DNA from: Apostichopus japonicus
Taxonomy: Eukaryota > Echinodermata > Holothuroidea > Aspidochirotida > Stichopodidae
NCBI RefSeq assembly: GCF_037975245.1
Contig: NC_092564.1
Coordinates: forward strand, 29,317,484-29,381,483
Direction of reading: 5' to 3'
Length of the DNA: 64,000 bases
The position numbers and the translations under genes were made by a program. Numbering within the stretch: the first letter of the stretch is position 1; each line of letters begins with the position of its first letter. A model generated the notes under the pieces. It searched no databases, was not told where the DNA came from, and worked only from the letters and a program-made list of their open reading frames with translations. Positions 29,001-39,576 of the stretch are shown here, piece after piece.

Positions 29001-29200
29001 AGCAACCAACCGCGCCACGACAGCAGTTGATATAAATCTATGTTCGTTTCTAATACTTAAAGTTCCCAGAAACCGTATAAGATCGCGGCAAAAGCAAACT
29101 GCCCCACCTGGTCTCGAGCCCGCGATCCAAAATACGTCACGCTCTCGAGGTACAGAGCAACCAACCGCGCCACGACAGCAGTTGATATAAATCTATGTTC
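23001..29200. repeat. 17-monomer higher-order repeat (about 2,639 bp), three partial copies
   Basis: Blocks starting near 23,001, 25,640 and 28,280 share a monomer order. It is a GTTTTTAATAC 156 bp monomer, an ACCATATC monomer with ACCTCACG, an ATGAG monomer, then a CCCAGAAACC monomer with CCCCACC. The first two copies carry private changes (for example CGAGATACAG near 23,558), and later parts of each unit differ in composition. A related 2,639 bp offset links 30,454-31,230 with 33,093-33,870. Confidence 0.65.
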
Positions 29201-32200
29201 GTTTCTAATACTTAAAGTTCCCAGAGACCGTATAAGAACCCGGCAAAAGCAAACTGCCCCCACCTGGTCTCGAGCCCGCGATCCAAAATACGTCACGCTC
29301 TCGAGGTACAGAGCAACCAACCGCCCCACGACAGCAGTTGATATAAATCTATGTTCGTTTCTAATACTTAAAGTTCCCAGAGACCGTATAAGAACCCGGC
29401 AAAAGCAAACTGCCCCCACCTGGTCTCGAGCCCGCGATCCAAAATACGTCACGCTCTCGAGGTACAGAGCAACCAACCGCCCCACGACAGCAGTTGATAT
29501 AAATCTATGTTCGTTTCTAATACTTAAAGTTCCAGAGACCGTATAAGATCGCGGCAAAAGCAAACTGCCCCCACCTGGTCTCGAGCCCGCGATCCAAAAT
29601 ACGTCACGCTCTCGAGGTACAGAGCAACCAACCGCGCCACGACAGCAGTTGATATAAATCTATGTTCGTTTCTAATACTTAAAGTTCCCAGAGACCGTAC
29701 CATATCGCGGCAAAAGCAAACTGCCCCCACCTGGTCTCGAGCCCGCGATCCAAAATACCTCACGCTCTCGAGGTACAGAGCAACCAACCGCGCCACGACA
29801 GTAGTTGATATAAATCTATGTTCGTTTCTAATACTTAAAGTTCCAGAGACCGTATGAGATCGCGGCAAAAGCAAACTGCCCCCAACTGGTCTCGAGCCCG
29901 CGATCCAAAATACGTCACGCTCTCGAGGTACAGAGCAACCAACCGCGCCACGACAGCAGTTGATATAAATCTATGTTCGTTTCTAATACTTAAAGTTCCC
30001 AGAGACCGTATGAGATCGCGGCAAAAGCAAACTGCCCCACCTGGTCTCGAGCCCGCGATCCAAAATACGTCACGCTCTCGAGGTACAGAGCAACCAACCG
30101 CGCCACGACAGCAGTTGATATAAATCTATGTTCGTTTCTAATACTTAAAGTTCCAGAGACCGTATGAGATCGCGGCAAAAGCAAACTGCCCCACCTGATC
30201 TCGAGCCCGCGATCCAAAAAACGTCACGCTCTCGAAGTACAGAGCAACCAACCGCGCCACGACAGCAGTTGATATAAATCTATGTTCGTTTCTAATACTT
30301 AAAGTTCCAGAGACCGTACCAGATCGCGGCAAAATCAAACTGCCCGCACCTGGTCTCGAGCCCGCGATCCAAAATACGTCACGCTCTCGAGGTACAGAGC
30401 AACCAACCGCGCCACGACAGCAGTTGATATAAATCTATGTTCGTTTCTAATACTTAAAGTTCCAGAGACCGTATAAGAACCCGGCAAAAGCAAACTGCCC
30501 CCACCTGGTCTCGAGCCCGCGATCCAAAATACGTCACGCTCTCGAGGTACAGAGCAACCAACCGCGCCACGACAGCAGTTGATATAAATCTATGTTCGTT
30601 TCTAATACTTAAAGTTCCAGAGACGTTATGAGATCGCGGAAAAAGCAAACTGCCCCCACCTGGTCTCGAGCCCGCGATCCAAAAAACGTCACGCTCTCGA
30701 GGTACAGAGCAACCAACCGCGCCACGACAGCAGTTGATATAAATCTATGTTCGTTTCTAATACTTAAAGTTCCAGAGACCGTACCAGATCGCGGCAAAAG
30801 CAAACTGCCCCCACCTGGTCTCGAGCCCGCGATCCAAAATACGTCACGCTCTCGAGGTACAGAGCAACCAACCGCGCCACGACAGCAGTTGATATAAATC
30901 TATGTTCGTTTCTAATACTTAAAGTTCCAGAGACCGTATGAGATCGCGGCAAAAGCAAACTGCCCCACCTGGTCTCGAGCCCGCGATCCAAAATACGTCA
31001 CGCTCTCGAGGTACAGAGCAACCAACCGCGCCACGACAGCAGTTGATATAAATCTATGTTCGTTTCTAATACTTAAAGTTCCAGAGACGTTATGAGATCG
31101 CGGAAAAAGCAAACTGCCCCCACCTGGTCTCGAGCCCGCGATCCAAAAAACGTCACGCTCTCGAGGTACAGAGCAACCAACCGCGCCACGACAGCAGTTG
31201 ATATAAATCTATGTTCGTTTCTAATACTTAAAGTTCCAGAGACCGTACCAGATCGCGGCAAAAGCAAACTGCCCCCACCTGGTCTCGAGCCCGCGATCCA
31301 AAATACGTCACGCTCTCGAGGTACAGAGCAACCAACCGCGCCACGACAGCAGTTGATATAAATCTATGTTCGTTTCTAATACTTAAAGTTCCAGAGACCG
31401 TACCAGATCGCGGCAAAAGCAGACTGCCCCCACCTGGTCTCGAGCCCGCGATCCAAAATACCTCACGCTCTCGAGGTACAGAGCAACCAACCGCGCCACG
31501 ACAGCAGTTGATATAAATCTATGTTCGTTTCTAATACTTAAAGTTCCCAGAGACCGTATAAGATCGCGGCAAAAGCAAACTGCCCCCACCTGGTCTCGAG
31601 CCCGCGATCCAAAATACGTCACGCTCTCGAGGTACAGAGCAACCAACCGCGCCACGACAGCAGTTGATATAAATCTATGTTCGTTTCTAATACTTAAAGT
31701 TTCCAGAGACCGTATAAGATCGCGGCAAAAGCAAACTGCCCCCACCTGGTCTCGAGCCCGCGATCCAAAATACGTCACGCTCTCGAGGTACAGAGCAACC
31801 AACCGCGCCACGACAGCAGTTGATATAAATCTATGTTCGTTTCTAATACTTAAAGTTCCCAGAGACCGTATGAGATCGCGGCAAAAGCAAACTGCCCCCA
31901 CCTGGTCTCGAGCCCGCGATCCAAAATACGTCACGCTCTCGAGGTACAGAGCAACCAACCGCGCCACGACAGCAGTTGATATAAATCTATGTTCGTTTCT
32001 AATACTTAAAGTTTCCAGAGACCGTATGAGATCGCGGCAAAAGCAAACTGCCCCCACCTGGTCTCGAGCCCGCGATCCAAAATACGTCACGCTCTCGAGG
32101 TACAGAGTAACCAACCGCGCCACGACAGCAGTTGATATAAATCTATGTTCGTTTCTAATACTTAAAGTTCCAGAGACCGTATGAGATCGCGGCAAAAGCA

Positions 32201-34667
32201 AACTGCCCCCACCTGGTCTCGAGCCCGCGATCCAAAATACGTCACGCTCTCGAGGTACAGAGCAACCAACCGCGCCACGACAGCAGTTGATATAAATCTA
32301 TGTTCGTTTCTAATACTTAAAGTTCCCAGAGACCGTACAAGATCGCGGCAAAAGCAAACTGCCCCCACCTGGTCTCGAGCCCGCGATCCAAAATACCTCA
32401 CGCTCTCGAGGTACAGAGCAACCAACCGCGCCACGACAGTAGTTGATATAAATCTATGTTCGTTTCTAATACTTAAAGTTCCAGAGACCGTATGAGATCG
32501 CGGCAAAAGCAAACTGCCCCCAACTGGTCTCGAGCCCGCGATCCAAAATACGTCACGCTCTCGAGGTACAGAGCAACCAACCGCGCCACGACAGCAGTTG
32601 ATATAAATCTATGTTCGTTTCTAATACTTAAAGTTCCCAGAGACCGTATGAGATCGCGGCAAAAGCAAACTGCCCCACCTGGTCTCGAGCCCGCGATCCA
32701 AAATACGTCACGCTCTCGAGGTACAGAGCAACCAACCGCGCCACGACAGCAGTTGATATAAATCTATGTTCGTTTCTAATACTTAAAGTTCCAGAGACCG
32801 TATGAGATCGCGGCAAAAGCAAACTGCCCCCACCTGATCTCGAGCCCGCGATCCAAAAAACGTCACGCTCTCGAGGTACAGAGCAACCAACCGCGCCACG
32901 ACAGCAGTTGATATAAATCTATGTTCGTTTCTAATACTTAAAGTTCCAGAGACCGTACCAGATCGCGGCAAAATCAAACTGCCCCCACCTGGTCTCGAGC
33001 CCGCGATCCAAAATACGTCACGCTCTCGAGGTACAGAGCAACCAACCGCGCCACGACAGCAGTTGATATAAATCTATGTTCGTTTCTAATACTTAAAGTT
33101 CCAGAGACCGTATAAGAACCCGGCAAAAGCAAACTGCCCCCACCTGGTCTCGAGCCCGCGATCCAAAATACGTCACGCTCTCGAGGTACAGAGCAACCAA
33201 CCGCGCCACGACAGCAGTTGATATAAATCTATGTTCGTTTCTAATACTTAAAGTTCCAGAGACGTTATGAGATCGCGGAAAAAGCAAACTGCCCCCACCT
33301 GGTCTCGAGCCCGCGATCCAAAAAACGTCACGCTCTCGAGGTACAGAGCAACCAACCGCGCCACGACAGCAGTTGATATAAATCTATGTTCGTTTCTAAT
33401 ACTTAAAGTTCCAGAGACCGTACCAGATCGCGGCAAAAGCAAACTGCCCCCACCTGGTCTCGAGCCCGCGATCCAAAATACGTCACGCTCTCGAGGTACA
33501 GAGCAACCAACCGCGCCACGACAGCAGTTGATATAAATCTATGTTCGTTTCTAATACTTAAAGTTCCAGAGACCGTATGAGATCGCGGCAAAAGCAAACT
33601 GCCCCACCTGGTCTCGAGCCCGCGATCCAAAATACGTCACGCTCTCGAGGTACAGAGCAACCAACCGCGCCACGACAGCAGTTGATATAAATCTATGTTC
33701 GTTTCTAATACTTAAAGTTCCAGAGACGTTATGAGATCGCGGAAAAAGCAAACTGCCCCCACCTGGTCTCGAGCCCGCGATCCAAAAAACGTCACGCTCT
33801 CGAGGTACAGAGCAACCAACCGCGCCACGACAGCAGTTGATATAAATCTATGTTCGTTTCTAATACTTAAAGTTCCAGAGACCGTACAAGATCGCGGCAA
33901 AAGCAAACTGCCCCACCTGGTCTCGAGCCCGCGATCCAAAATACGTCACGCTCTCGAGGTACAGAGCAACCAACCGCGCCACGACAGCAGTTGATATAAA
34001 TCTATGTTCGTTTCTAATACTTAAAGTTCCAGAGACGTTATGAGATCGCGGAAAAAGCAAACTGCCCCCACCTGGTCTCGAGCCCGCGATCCAAAAAACG
34101 TCACGCTCTCGAGGTACAGAGCAACCAACCGCGCCACGACAGCAGTTGATATAAATCTATGTTCGTTTCTAATACTTAAAGTTCCAGAGACCGTACCAGA
34201 TCGCGGCAAAAGCAGACTGCCCCCACCTGGTCTCGAGCCCGCGATCCAAAATACCTCACGCTCTCGAGGTACAGAGCAACCAACCGCGCCACGACAGCAG
34301 TTGATATTAATCTATGTTCGTTTCTAATACTTAAAGTTCCCAGAGACCGTACGAGATCGCGGCAAAAGCAAACTGCCCCCACCTGGTCTCGAGCCCGCGA
34401 TCCAAAATACGTCACGCTCTCGAGGTACAGAGCAACCAACCGCGCCACGACAGCAGTTGATATAAATCTATGTTCGTTTCTAATACTTAAAAGTTCCAGA
34501 GACCGTACCAGATCGCGGCAAAAGCAAACTGCCCCCACCTGGTCTCGAGCCCGCGATCCAAAATACGTCACGCTCTCGAGGTACAGAGCAACCAACCGCG
34601 CCACGACAGCAGTTGATATAAATCTATGTTCGTCTCTAATACTTAAAGTTCCAGAGACCGTACAAGC

Positions 34668-34697
34668 CCCAGGTGAAAATTCCAGTTAATACCTGTT
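34668..34697 (+). repeat. Left terminal inverted repeat
   Basis: Starts CCCAGGTGAAAATTCC and continues through GTTAATACCTGTT. Aligned with the complement of 40,050-40,079 it matches at 28 of 30 positions. The similarity resumes after an 8 bp gap as GGTTTTAAC. Inside it the subterminal array begins at once. Confidence 0.85.
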
Positions 34698-35345
34698 GAA
34701 CTGGTTTTAACAGGTACCTGTTGCAACTGGTATTTGGTGACAGGTAATAACAGGTATTAAATGGTATTAACAGGTGTTAACTGGTATTGACAGGTATTAA
34801 CTGGTATTAACAGGTTTCAACTGTTTTCAACAGGCATAACAGTTTTTAACTGGTATTAACAGGTATTAGCTGGTATTAACAGGTTTCAACTGTTTTCAAC
34901 AGGTTTCAACAGCTTTAGCTGGTATTAACAGGTATTAACTGGTAATAACAGGTTTCAACTGTTTTCAACAGGCATAACAGTTTTTAAATGGTATTAACCG
35001 GTTTCAACTGTTCTCAACAAGTTTCAACAGGCACAACAGCTTTTAACTGGCATGAACAGGTATTAACTGGTAATAACAGGTTTCAACTGTTTTCAACAGG
35101 CGCAACAGCTATTAACTGGTAATAACATACTGTATGAACTGGTTTCAACTGTTTTCAACAGGGGTAACAGGTTTTAACTGGTTCTGTTTTCAACATGTCT
35201 TTACTGGTATTGAAAACGTTTGAACAGGTAAGAACATGTATGAACGGTTTTAAGCTGGTTATAACAGTTGGATTTTCCACAGGTTCAATTGTTTTCAACA
35301 AGTTATCTGGTGAAAACAGGTGGCGATGAATTTCAACAGGTTAAA
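34677..35345. repeat. Left subterminal array of alternating CAGGT / CTGGT words
   Basis: Degenerate tandem array in which CAGGTATTAA and CTGGTATTAA alternate every 10 bp, mixed with CAACTGTTTTCAACAGG segments. A longer unit of roughly 80-90 bp, with AACAGGCATAACAGTTTTTAA-like text, recurs imperfectly. The alternation gives many inverted half-sites on one face of the helix. It decays towards 35,345 (GAAAACAGGTGG, then TTTCAACAGG). No coding potential. Confidence 0.85.
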
Positions 35346-35463
35346 ATAACTCTTTACAGTTGCACATGATGTAGGTCTAACACTTAACAAGCAAGTTAAG
35401 GCGAGGGAGAACTTCCAGCAGATGGAGTAAAAATCACTGTTAACAAAAATCTGAAAATATCAT
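35346..35463. other. Spacer between the left subterminal array and the BEN 3' UTR
   Basis: Short unique sequence with no frame or motif that I can support. It marks the inner edge of the left subterminal array. Confidence 0.4.
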
Positions 35464-36467
35464 TTTATTCCAACAAAGTTAAGACAAGTTAATGGATCAA
35501 ACATGAATGGCAAAAGTAAAGTACTGCACAATAATGCAAAGTTGAGGGCAATGAAAAAGAAAACATAAATTTGGAGTCTAACAAGAAAGCAAACTTCTGA
35601 AGTAAACGCTTTCATATTACACATTAAAAACTTACATATATTATGAAATACCAACTAAATATGTTCATTAAAACAATGATTTCATGTATTGCTGTGGCAA
35701 TTAAGAAAGGAAACTCTATCTGTTAAAACAATATAAAGGTTCATTTTTTATCAATCATTATATCAAAATAAAAGTTACAGCTGAATAGATAAAAGTTATT
35801 CAAGAGTTAGCATTACCAAACTATGTAGTCTGCAATTCTGCATGCTAGGCAGACAATAATAATAGCTAGTCAGACAGTAACCTTTTGAAAGGAATTCATT
35901 CTTAAATTGGCTACCAATCAGATCTTAAAAAACAATATTTACCTACAAAGCATGTATTTGTAATGCATATTTATACTGAACACATATGTGATGACAATAT
36001 ACTGTCTATTCTGGAGTTTGAATAAAAATCTGAATACTGTTTAATGGCATTTGTACATACTGATTACTAGAAATGTTAGTTCTTTAAAAAAAATAATGCA
36101 AACGTGGAAAGATGACTTTGCCAAGTAAAAGTCAACATCAGTCTATAATAGTCATGGTTAAACCACTTTCAAGAAAAAACTGTCCAGAAGATCTCCATTG
36201 AAAACTTAAGTTGTAATTGACAGCAACATACTTTCCATTTCCTGAATTTAATTAAAAAACTAAATACCATATAATTGCAAACAATAACTGTTTAAAACAT
36301 AATAATAAATATGGGTTTAATCCTACTTTGAAAAAAGAACTGTCTGGAAAAATTCCTCTGAAAAGTTAACTTGTCAGTGACAGCAATATGCTGTCAGTTT
36401 GAATAAAACTAAAGACTGTTTAATGGTAAGCAATAACCATTGAAAAAAATAATATGATACTAATGTT
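35464..36467 (-). other. 3' UTR of the BEN gene with candidate poly(A) signal
   Basis: About 1 kb of AT-rich non-coding DNA follows the stop codon. The first AATAAA I find on the minus strand is at 35,469-35,464. A 64-codon frame at its far end has no support and looks accidental. The boundary with the left subterminal array is about 120 bp further on, so the gene ends inside the element. Confidence 0.5.
35988..36450. repeat. Degenerate tandem repeat (about 160 bp) in the 3' UTR
   Basis: Two clear units about 160 bp apart share CTTT-AAGAAA-AACTGTC-GAA, TGAAAA-TTAA-TTGT and GACAGCAA-AT-CT (starts near 36,163 and 36,322). A third, more diverged unit near 35,990 shares ACTGTTTAATGGCA-like text. 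It is old, well diverged, and unrelated to the satellite. Confidence 0.55.
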
Positions 36468-36579
36468 TTAAGGCCTTCTTTGTTTTACGATTGACGTCAG
36501 CTTCTCGGATATGTATTTGCTGAACCTTGCAGCTTCCTCAGTAAACTGCAGCTTTCTTTCAAACGTTCCACGAATTATG
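36468..36579 (-). CDS. BEN-domain gene, terminal coding exon with stop
   Basis: Acceptor TTTCTTGCAG is followed by a frame of 36 residues, IIRGTFERKLQFTEEAARFS and then KYISEKLTSIVKQRRP, ending in TAA at 36,470-36,468. The amphipathic helix and the closing KYISEK-type segment with basic residues fit the C-terminal end of BEN domains in animal BEN proteins. Entry in the correct frame needs two bases from the preceding exon, which the GGTTA donor supplies. Confidence 0.7.
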
Positions 36580-37095
36580 CTGCAAGAAACAAAGCGTATG
36601 AACACTTAAGAATTGACTTATCATGATTAACAGTAACAGTGTGGTCCTAAAACTTAACAAACTCTCTTGCATTGCTAGATGAGTGCTTTCATGGAAAGTT
36701 AAGGTCAAACTTTCCTATGGTCTAGAATGTCTCACGATATTTATCTCTGTTGGAATCCAACCTGAATGGACTAGCAATCACAGTCTAACCAAGAACATTC
36801 TTTTGGTTTAGAATTTGGGTTTGCTCAATCTTTTGTTTGGAAAAACTACACCACTATGGTAGTTTGATTGTAGGCTTCCTGTCAGAACTCAAAGGCAATT
36901 AAGAACCAACTAAAATGATATCAGTTGTTAACTCATGATACTGGAATGCATAATCCTACTGATAAATAGTTCTGTCAGTGTTAAAAAATTACTCCTGAAA
37001 AACAGCTTATTCAGTAAATTATATTGTACACTTGTGTACTAAGTCATGAGCTTGTAATATAAATGGTAACTTGTTTGAAAGCTTTTCATAATGAC
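36580..37095 (-). other. Intron between the last two BEN-gene exons
   Basis: AT-rich, with stops in all frames and no recognisable repeat. The acceptor end is strong (TTTCTTGCAG); the donor choice is ambiguous, as described for the preceding exon. Confidence 0.55.
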
Positions 37096-37307
37096 TAACC
37101 TTCCATAGCATTAACCTTCACGGGAGACAACAGCGCTTTTGCATCTCTGTCATTGTTGAATCGTGTGCAAGCATTCCCAACGACTTTCGTTTTCAAAGTG
37201 TTGGTACCCCAAATCAACACCAGTAAAGTCTTCACGAACATAGAGTGTTTACTACAAATGGCCTCCCACTTGTCTTCAGGAAGCCCAAAATCTGCACCAA
37301 TATTGAC
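37096..37307 (-). CDS. BEN-domain gene, exon encoding the core of the BEN domain
   Basis: After a good acceptor (TTCTGTTCACAG) this exon encodes LPEDKWEAICSKHSMFVKTL, then LLVLIWGTNTLK, then LLSPVKVNAMEG. This is the usual BEN order: a W-containing first helix, the hydrophobic L-hh-hWG helix, and the 'L-sP-KV-A' segment before the last helix. BEN domains bind DNA and recruit chromatin factors in the nucleus. Two donors compete. GAAG with GTTAGT fits the consensus better but leads to an immediate stop in the last exon. GGTTA with GTCATT is weak but keeps the frame and creates a family-typical EGY-I junction. I favour the second, so the gene may be intact here. Confidence 0.75.
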
Positions 37308-37770
37308 CTGTGAACAGAAAATATGATATACCTGTAAGCATATATACAGATATAGCACATGATAACTCACATTATCATAAACAGACATTAACATTAAAAT
37401 TTTATATCAACAGATTGGGAGGTAAACATTTAAATCAAGGTCCCTCAAGTTATAAGCCAGGAATAGCAGCTTTACCAAACAATTACTAGCTTTGCACTAT
37501 AACACCAAGTTATTTTTTAAAGCTTAATAACCATGTTTATAATTATCCCAAATCAGTAAAAAAATGGCCAAACTTATGACGCTTGTACGTAAATGATGTA
37601 CCAGACTGTTTTTTATATATTATATATAAACAGGTTATGAAAAGTATCTAAATAATATCATTACACATTTGGGTACAATAGTTAAACTCACCCTTTCATC
37701 TTTTTTTCTCTATGGCACTTGTTCCTTTGCTTTTTGGACTCTTGGATAAACTCTTAATATCATTTTACAC
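37308..37770 (-). other. Intron between the first two BEN-gene exons
   Basis: AT-rich, containing a TATATA-type dinucleotide stretch (about 37,611-37,629). Frames crossing it are interrupted by stops. Good acceptor at its end; weak donor at its start. Confidence 0.45.
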
Positions 37771-37876
37771 CATTATGTCTTTAAGCCATATACGTTCTCC
37801 TCTTCTGTTGTTGCCTCCACACTGGTGTCGTACATCACAGGAAACCTCACCTGGATATTTGGTTTTTAAATTCTTC
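37771..37876 (-). CDS. BEN-domain gene, candidate upstream coding exon
   Basis: A pyrimidine-rich acceptor (CCTTTTTCCAG) precedes this segment on the minus strand. After one base it is open for 35 codons (KNLKTKYPG... to ...RIWLKDIM). It can be joined in phase 0 to the next exon, giving LKDIM-VNIGADFG, but the donor (ATG, then GTGTAA) is weak. If the exon ran on to the stronger GTGAGT donor at 37,691, all three frames would contain stops. The segment is basic and has two cysteines (SCDVRHQCGG). Its acceptor phase requires a further upstream exon that I could not identify. Confidence 0.45.
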
Positions 37877-38734
37877 CTGGAAAAAGGAAATAGCAAAGCA
37901 GCAGTAGTCATGAATCATTTGAAAAAATGAAATAAAGTTGTCACCACAAAGTGATGTGAGATTTGCTTCCACAATAGTCTGAAAAAAAGGATTCCCAAAG
38001 TCTGAAGCAGACTGTATACAACTGAACATTTGAACCAGAGTGTCATCATTGCAACCAGAATCAAATGCCCAGACTACAGAGATAATAAAACATGGGCTAA
38101 ATCTTTGTTTGTTTTTAAGATCTAAAAATACAAGATTTTAGAAACACAAATGCACTGAGCCAACTTATTTATAGGCCTAATTGTTTTAAGTTGTTATTTT
38201 GCTTGCTCACTTAACAAGTCTTATTTAGACCTAGCCTAGAGAAGAAACAGTTCTTTGTCACACTAAGTCAGTTTGTCTTTCAGTCGTTTTTTTAGTCTTA
38301 CTAGTAGTAGTACTTAAGCATATAATACCGGTGACTAGCCAACATAATTTGTTCAGCCTACTGTAACAGTAAGTTTGAAGGTCTAGCCTTGTTTTATTCA
38401 ATATCACATAGCCTACCCATTTAGATTCACATGGGAAATTCAAGAAATCTTTACCAAATGAGTGTAGACCTAAGCTTCAAGTAAACTACAGTATTGAAAC
38501 TCAGTCCCAGCATTTGTTTGGAAATAAATTAGAAGATTAAGATTCAATCTAGCCCAATACACACATAACACATTGTTAATTGGTGTTTAGAATGCACAGT
38601 TTAGTGTTGAGAATGCACTGCAGTACTCAATAGAAAACCTAGGCTACTCACTGTCATTGCACTTGTGTATTGCAAAATGCTAGCCTAACAACGGTCACAA
38701 GTGCCAGTGGCCTAACAATTAACGTTAGTTTTAC
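37877..38734. other. AT-rich non-coding region; possible upstream exon not resolved
   Basis: On the minus strand 38,077-37,850 is open for about 75 codons after an acceptor-like CTCTGTAG, and a second frame is also open. Neither resembles a family I know, and no donor gives the phase needed by the next exon. The rest (38,080-38,734) is rich in TAGCCTA, AGGCCTAA and AACGTTAG words and has no coding support. Confidence 0.3.
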
Positions 38735-38960
38735 CTCCAAGTTTAAGGAACAACAGGTAGGCCGATGGTGGCGGTTAATACTTCCATTCTTCTATAGATC
38801 TTCTTGGGTGATTAACAGTTGAAAGTTGCTTAGAGTGATCGTATTAAACCATGCCAAGCAATGCTTACGCTGTGCAATGCAAGTTGCCGTTGCTCCTCGG
38901 TTTCGAAATTGAATATGGTGTTGAAGTCAAAGTTCAACCTCGTACAAAATGTGATTATCG
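38735..38960 (-). other. Candidate 5' non-coding exon and promoter-proximal region of the BEN gene
   Basis: On the minus strand this stretch is less AT-rich than its surroundings and ends in a good donor (TTGGAG, then GTAAAAC). Its only short frame, starting MEVLTATIG, stops after 14 codons, so it would be untranslated. No TATA element is evident. RNA data would be needed to confirm it. Confidence 0.25.
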
Positions 38961-39330
38961 AAAAAATTAAAAAAATTGTCTTTGGCCCCAATTTGAGACT
39001 TTCATATCATTAAAAATTACAAATATCATTAATAGATATCAAAATTTAAAACAACGGTAAATAAGAAAGAATTAAATCATAATACAATTTAAACATTAAT
39101 TATTTTTATCTTGATCTTGACTTGGCAATATGTGTCTTACTTTCTTAGACTATGAATCACTGATCTAAATATAGATGCGAGCTCGTCTCAATCTTTTGAT
39201 GTATGTGTATGCTACGTATTCATATACTATCTGGAAGAACTCTCTCATAAATTTAATATGTGAATTTTTCATTTTACCTTAATGTACCAAATAGGATAAA
39301 CAATTCAGTGATCAGACATATGTTTTGCAG
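38961..39330. other. AT-rich interval with no recognisable feature
   Basis: Very AT-rich, with AAATTAAAAAAATTG and TTAATTATTTTTATC tracts. No frames, repeats or motifs I can support. It could hold the upstream control region of the minus-strand gene. Confidence 0.5.
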
Positions 39331-39560
39331 TGGCAAAGCCAGCGAGGGCGGGGAAGGGGGGGGGCAGGGGAAAGAGTACCTCCACAAAAAATTTTGGGGA
39401 CGTGATGTCCGACGGTGAAAAAACGAAGGGAGCAAAAAAAGAGGAAATAATTGCATTATTTTGCATATAAGCCCTTTTTGAGAAACAAAAATTTTCAAGC
39501 CCCCCTCCCCTCATAAACCTTCCCTGACAACGGTGATCCACCATTATGTGCCTTAAAGTG
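39331..39560. other. G-run / C-run segment, possibly a degraded small repeat element
   Basis: Starts with GTGGCAAAGCCAGCGAGGG and a run of nine or more G (about 39,355). It closes with AAGCCCCCCTCCCCTC (about 39,499-39,514), so the G-rich and C-rich ends are complementary about 140 bp apart. This resembles the short repeats with GTGGCNNAGCCAG and G-run ends scattered in many invertebrate genomes, but I cannot name a family. Overlapping open frames here follow from the base composition. Confidence 0.35.
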
Positions 39561-39576
39561 GAGACAGAAATTTGAA

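Larger units (their letters stand above)
1..34666. repeat. Satellite DNA array, left block (about 155 bp monomer)
   Basis: Head-to-tail copies of one monomer, about 220 in all, always in the same orientation. Equivalent motifs recur every 155 bp (for example the block at 178, 333 and 488). Monomers with an extra C or T before CAGAGACC are 156 bp, and those with one C fewer in the CCCCC run are 154 bp. The monomer is CpG-rich and has two CTCGAG sites 31 bp apart. Most of it is nearly invariant. Differences cluster at the GACCGTAnnnG block, the GCGGCAAAAGC run and the CCCCCACC run. The array continues to base 1, so its true left edge is outside the window. On the minus strand each unit carries a tRNA-like pol III module. 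A centromeric or heterochromatic location is possible but not shown by the sequence. Confidence 0.98.

Noticed and set aside
1-34666. CRISPR-like regular repetition
   Set aside because: The whole 155 bp unit repeats with no unique spacers, in a eukaryotic context.
1-34666. CENP-B box in the TTCGTTTCTAATAC part of the monomer
   Set aside because: It shares only TTCG with the CENP-B box; the required A and CGGG positions are missing.
35460-35654. 64-codon minus-strand frame in the BEN 3' UTR
   Set aside because: Hydrophobic, AT-driven composition beyond the stop codon; no evidence of coding.
37712-37930. 72-codon plus-strand frame in the island
   Set aside because: It lies opposite the candidate upstream BEN exon and has no domain similarity I recognise.
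38258-38443. 61-codon minus-strand frame
   Set aside because: No splice context or recognisable motif; composition typical of intronic sequence.
38850-38969. 39-codon plus-strand frame starting MPSNAYAVQ
   Set aside because: Short, no known similarity, and it falls opposite the candidate 5' exon of the minus-strand gene.
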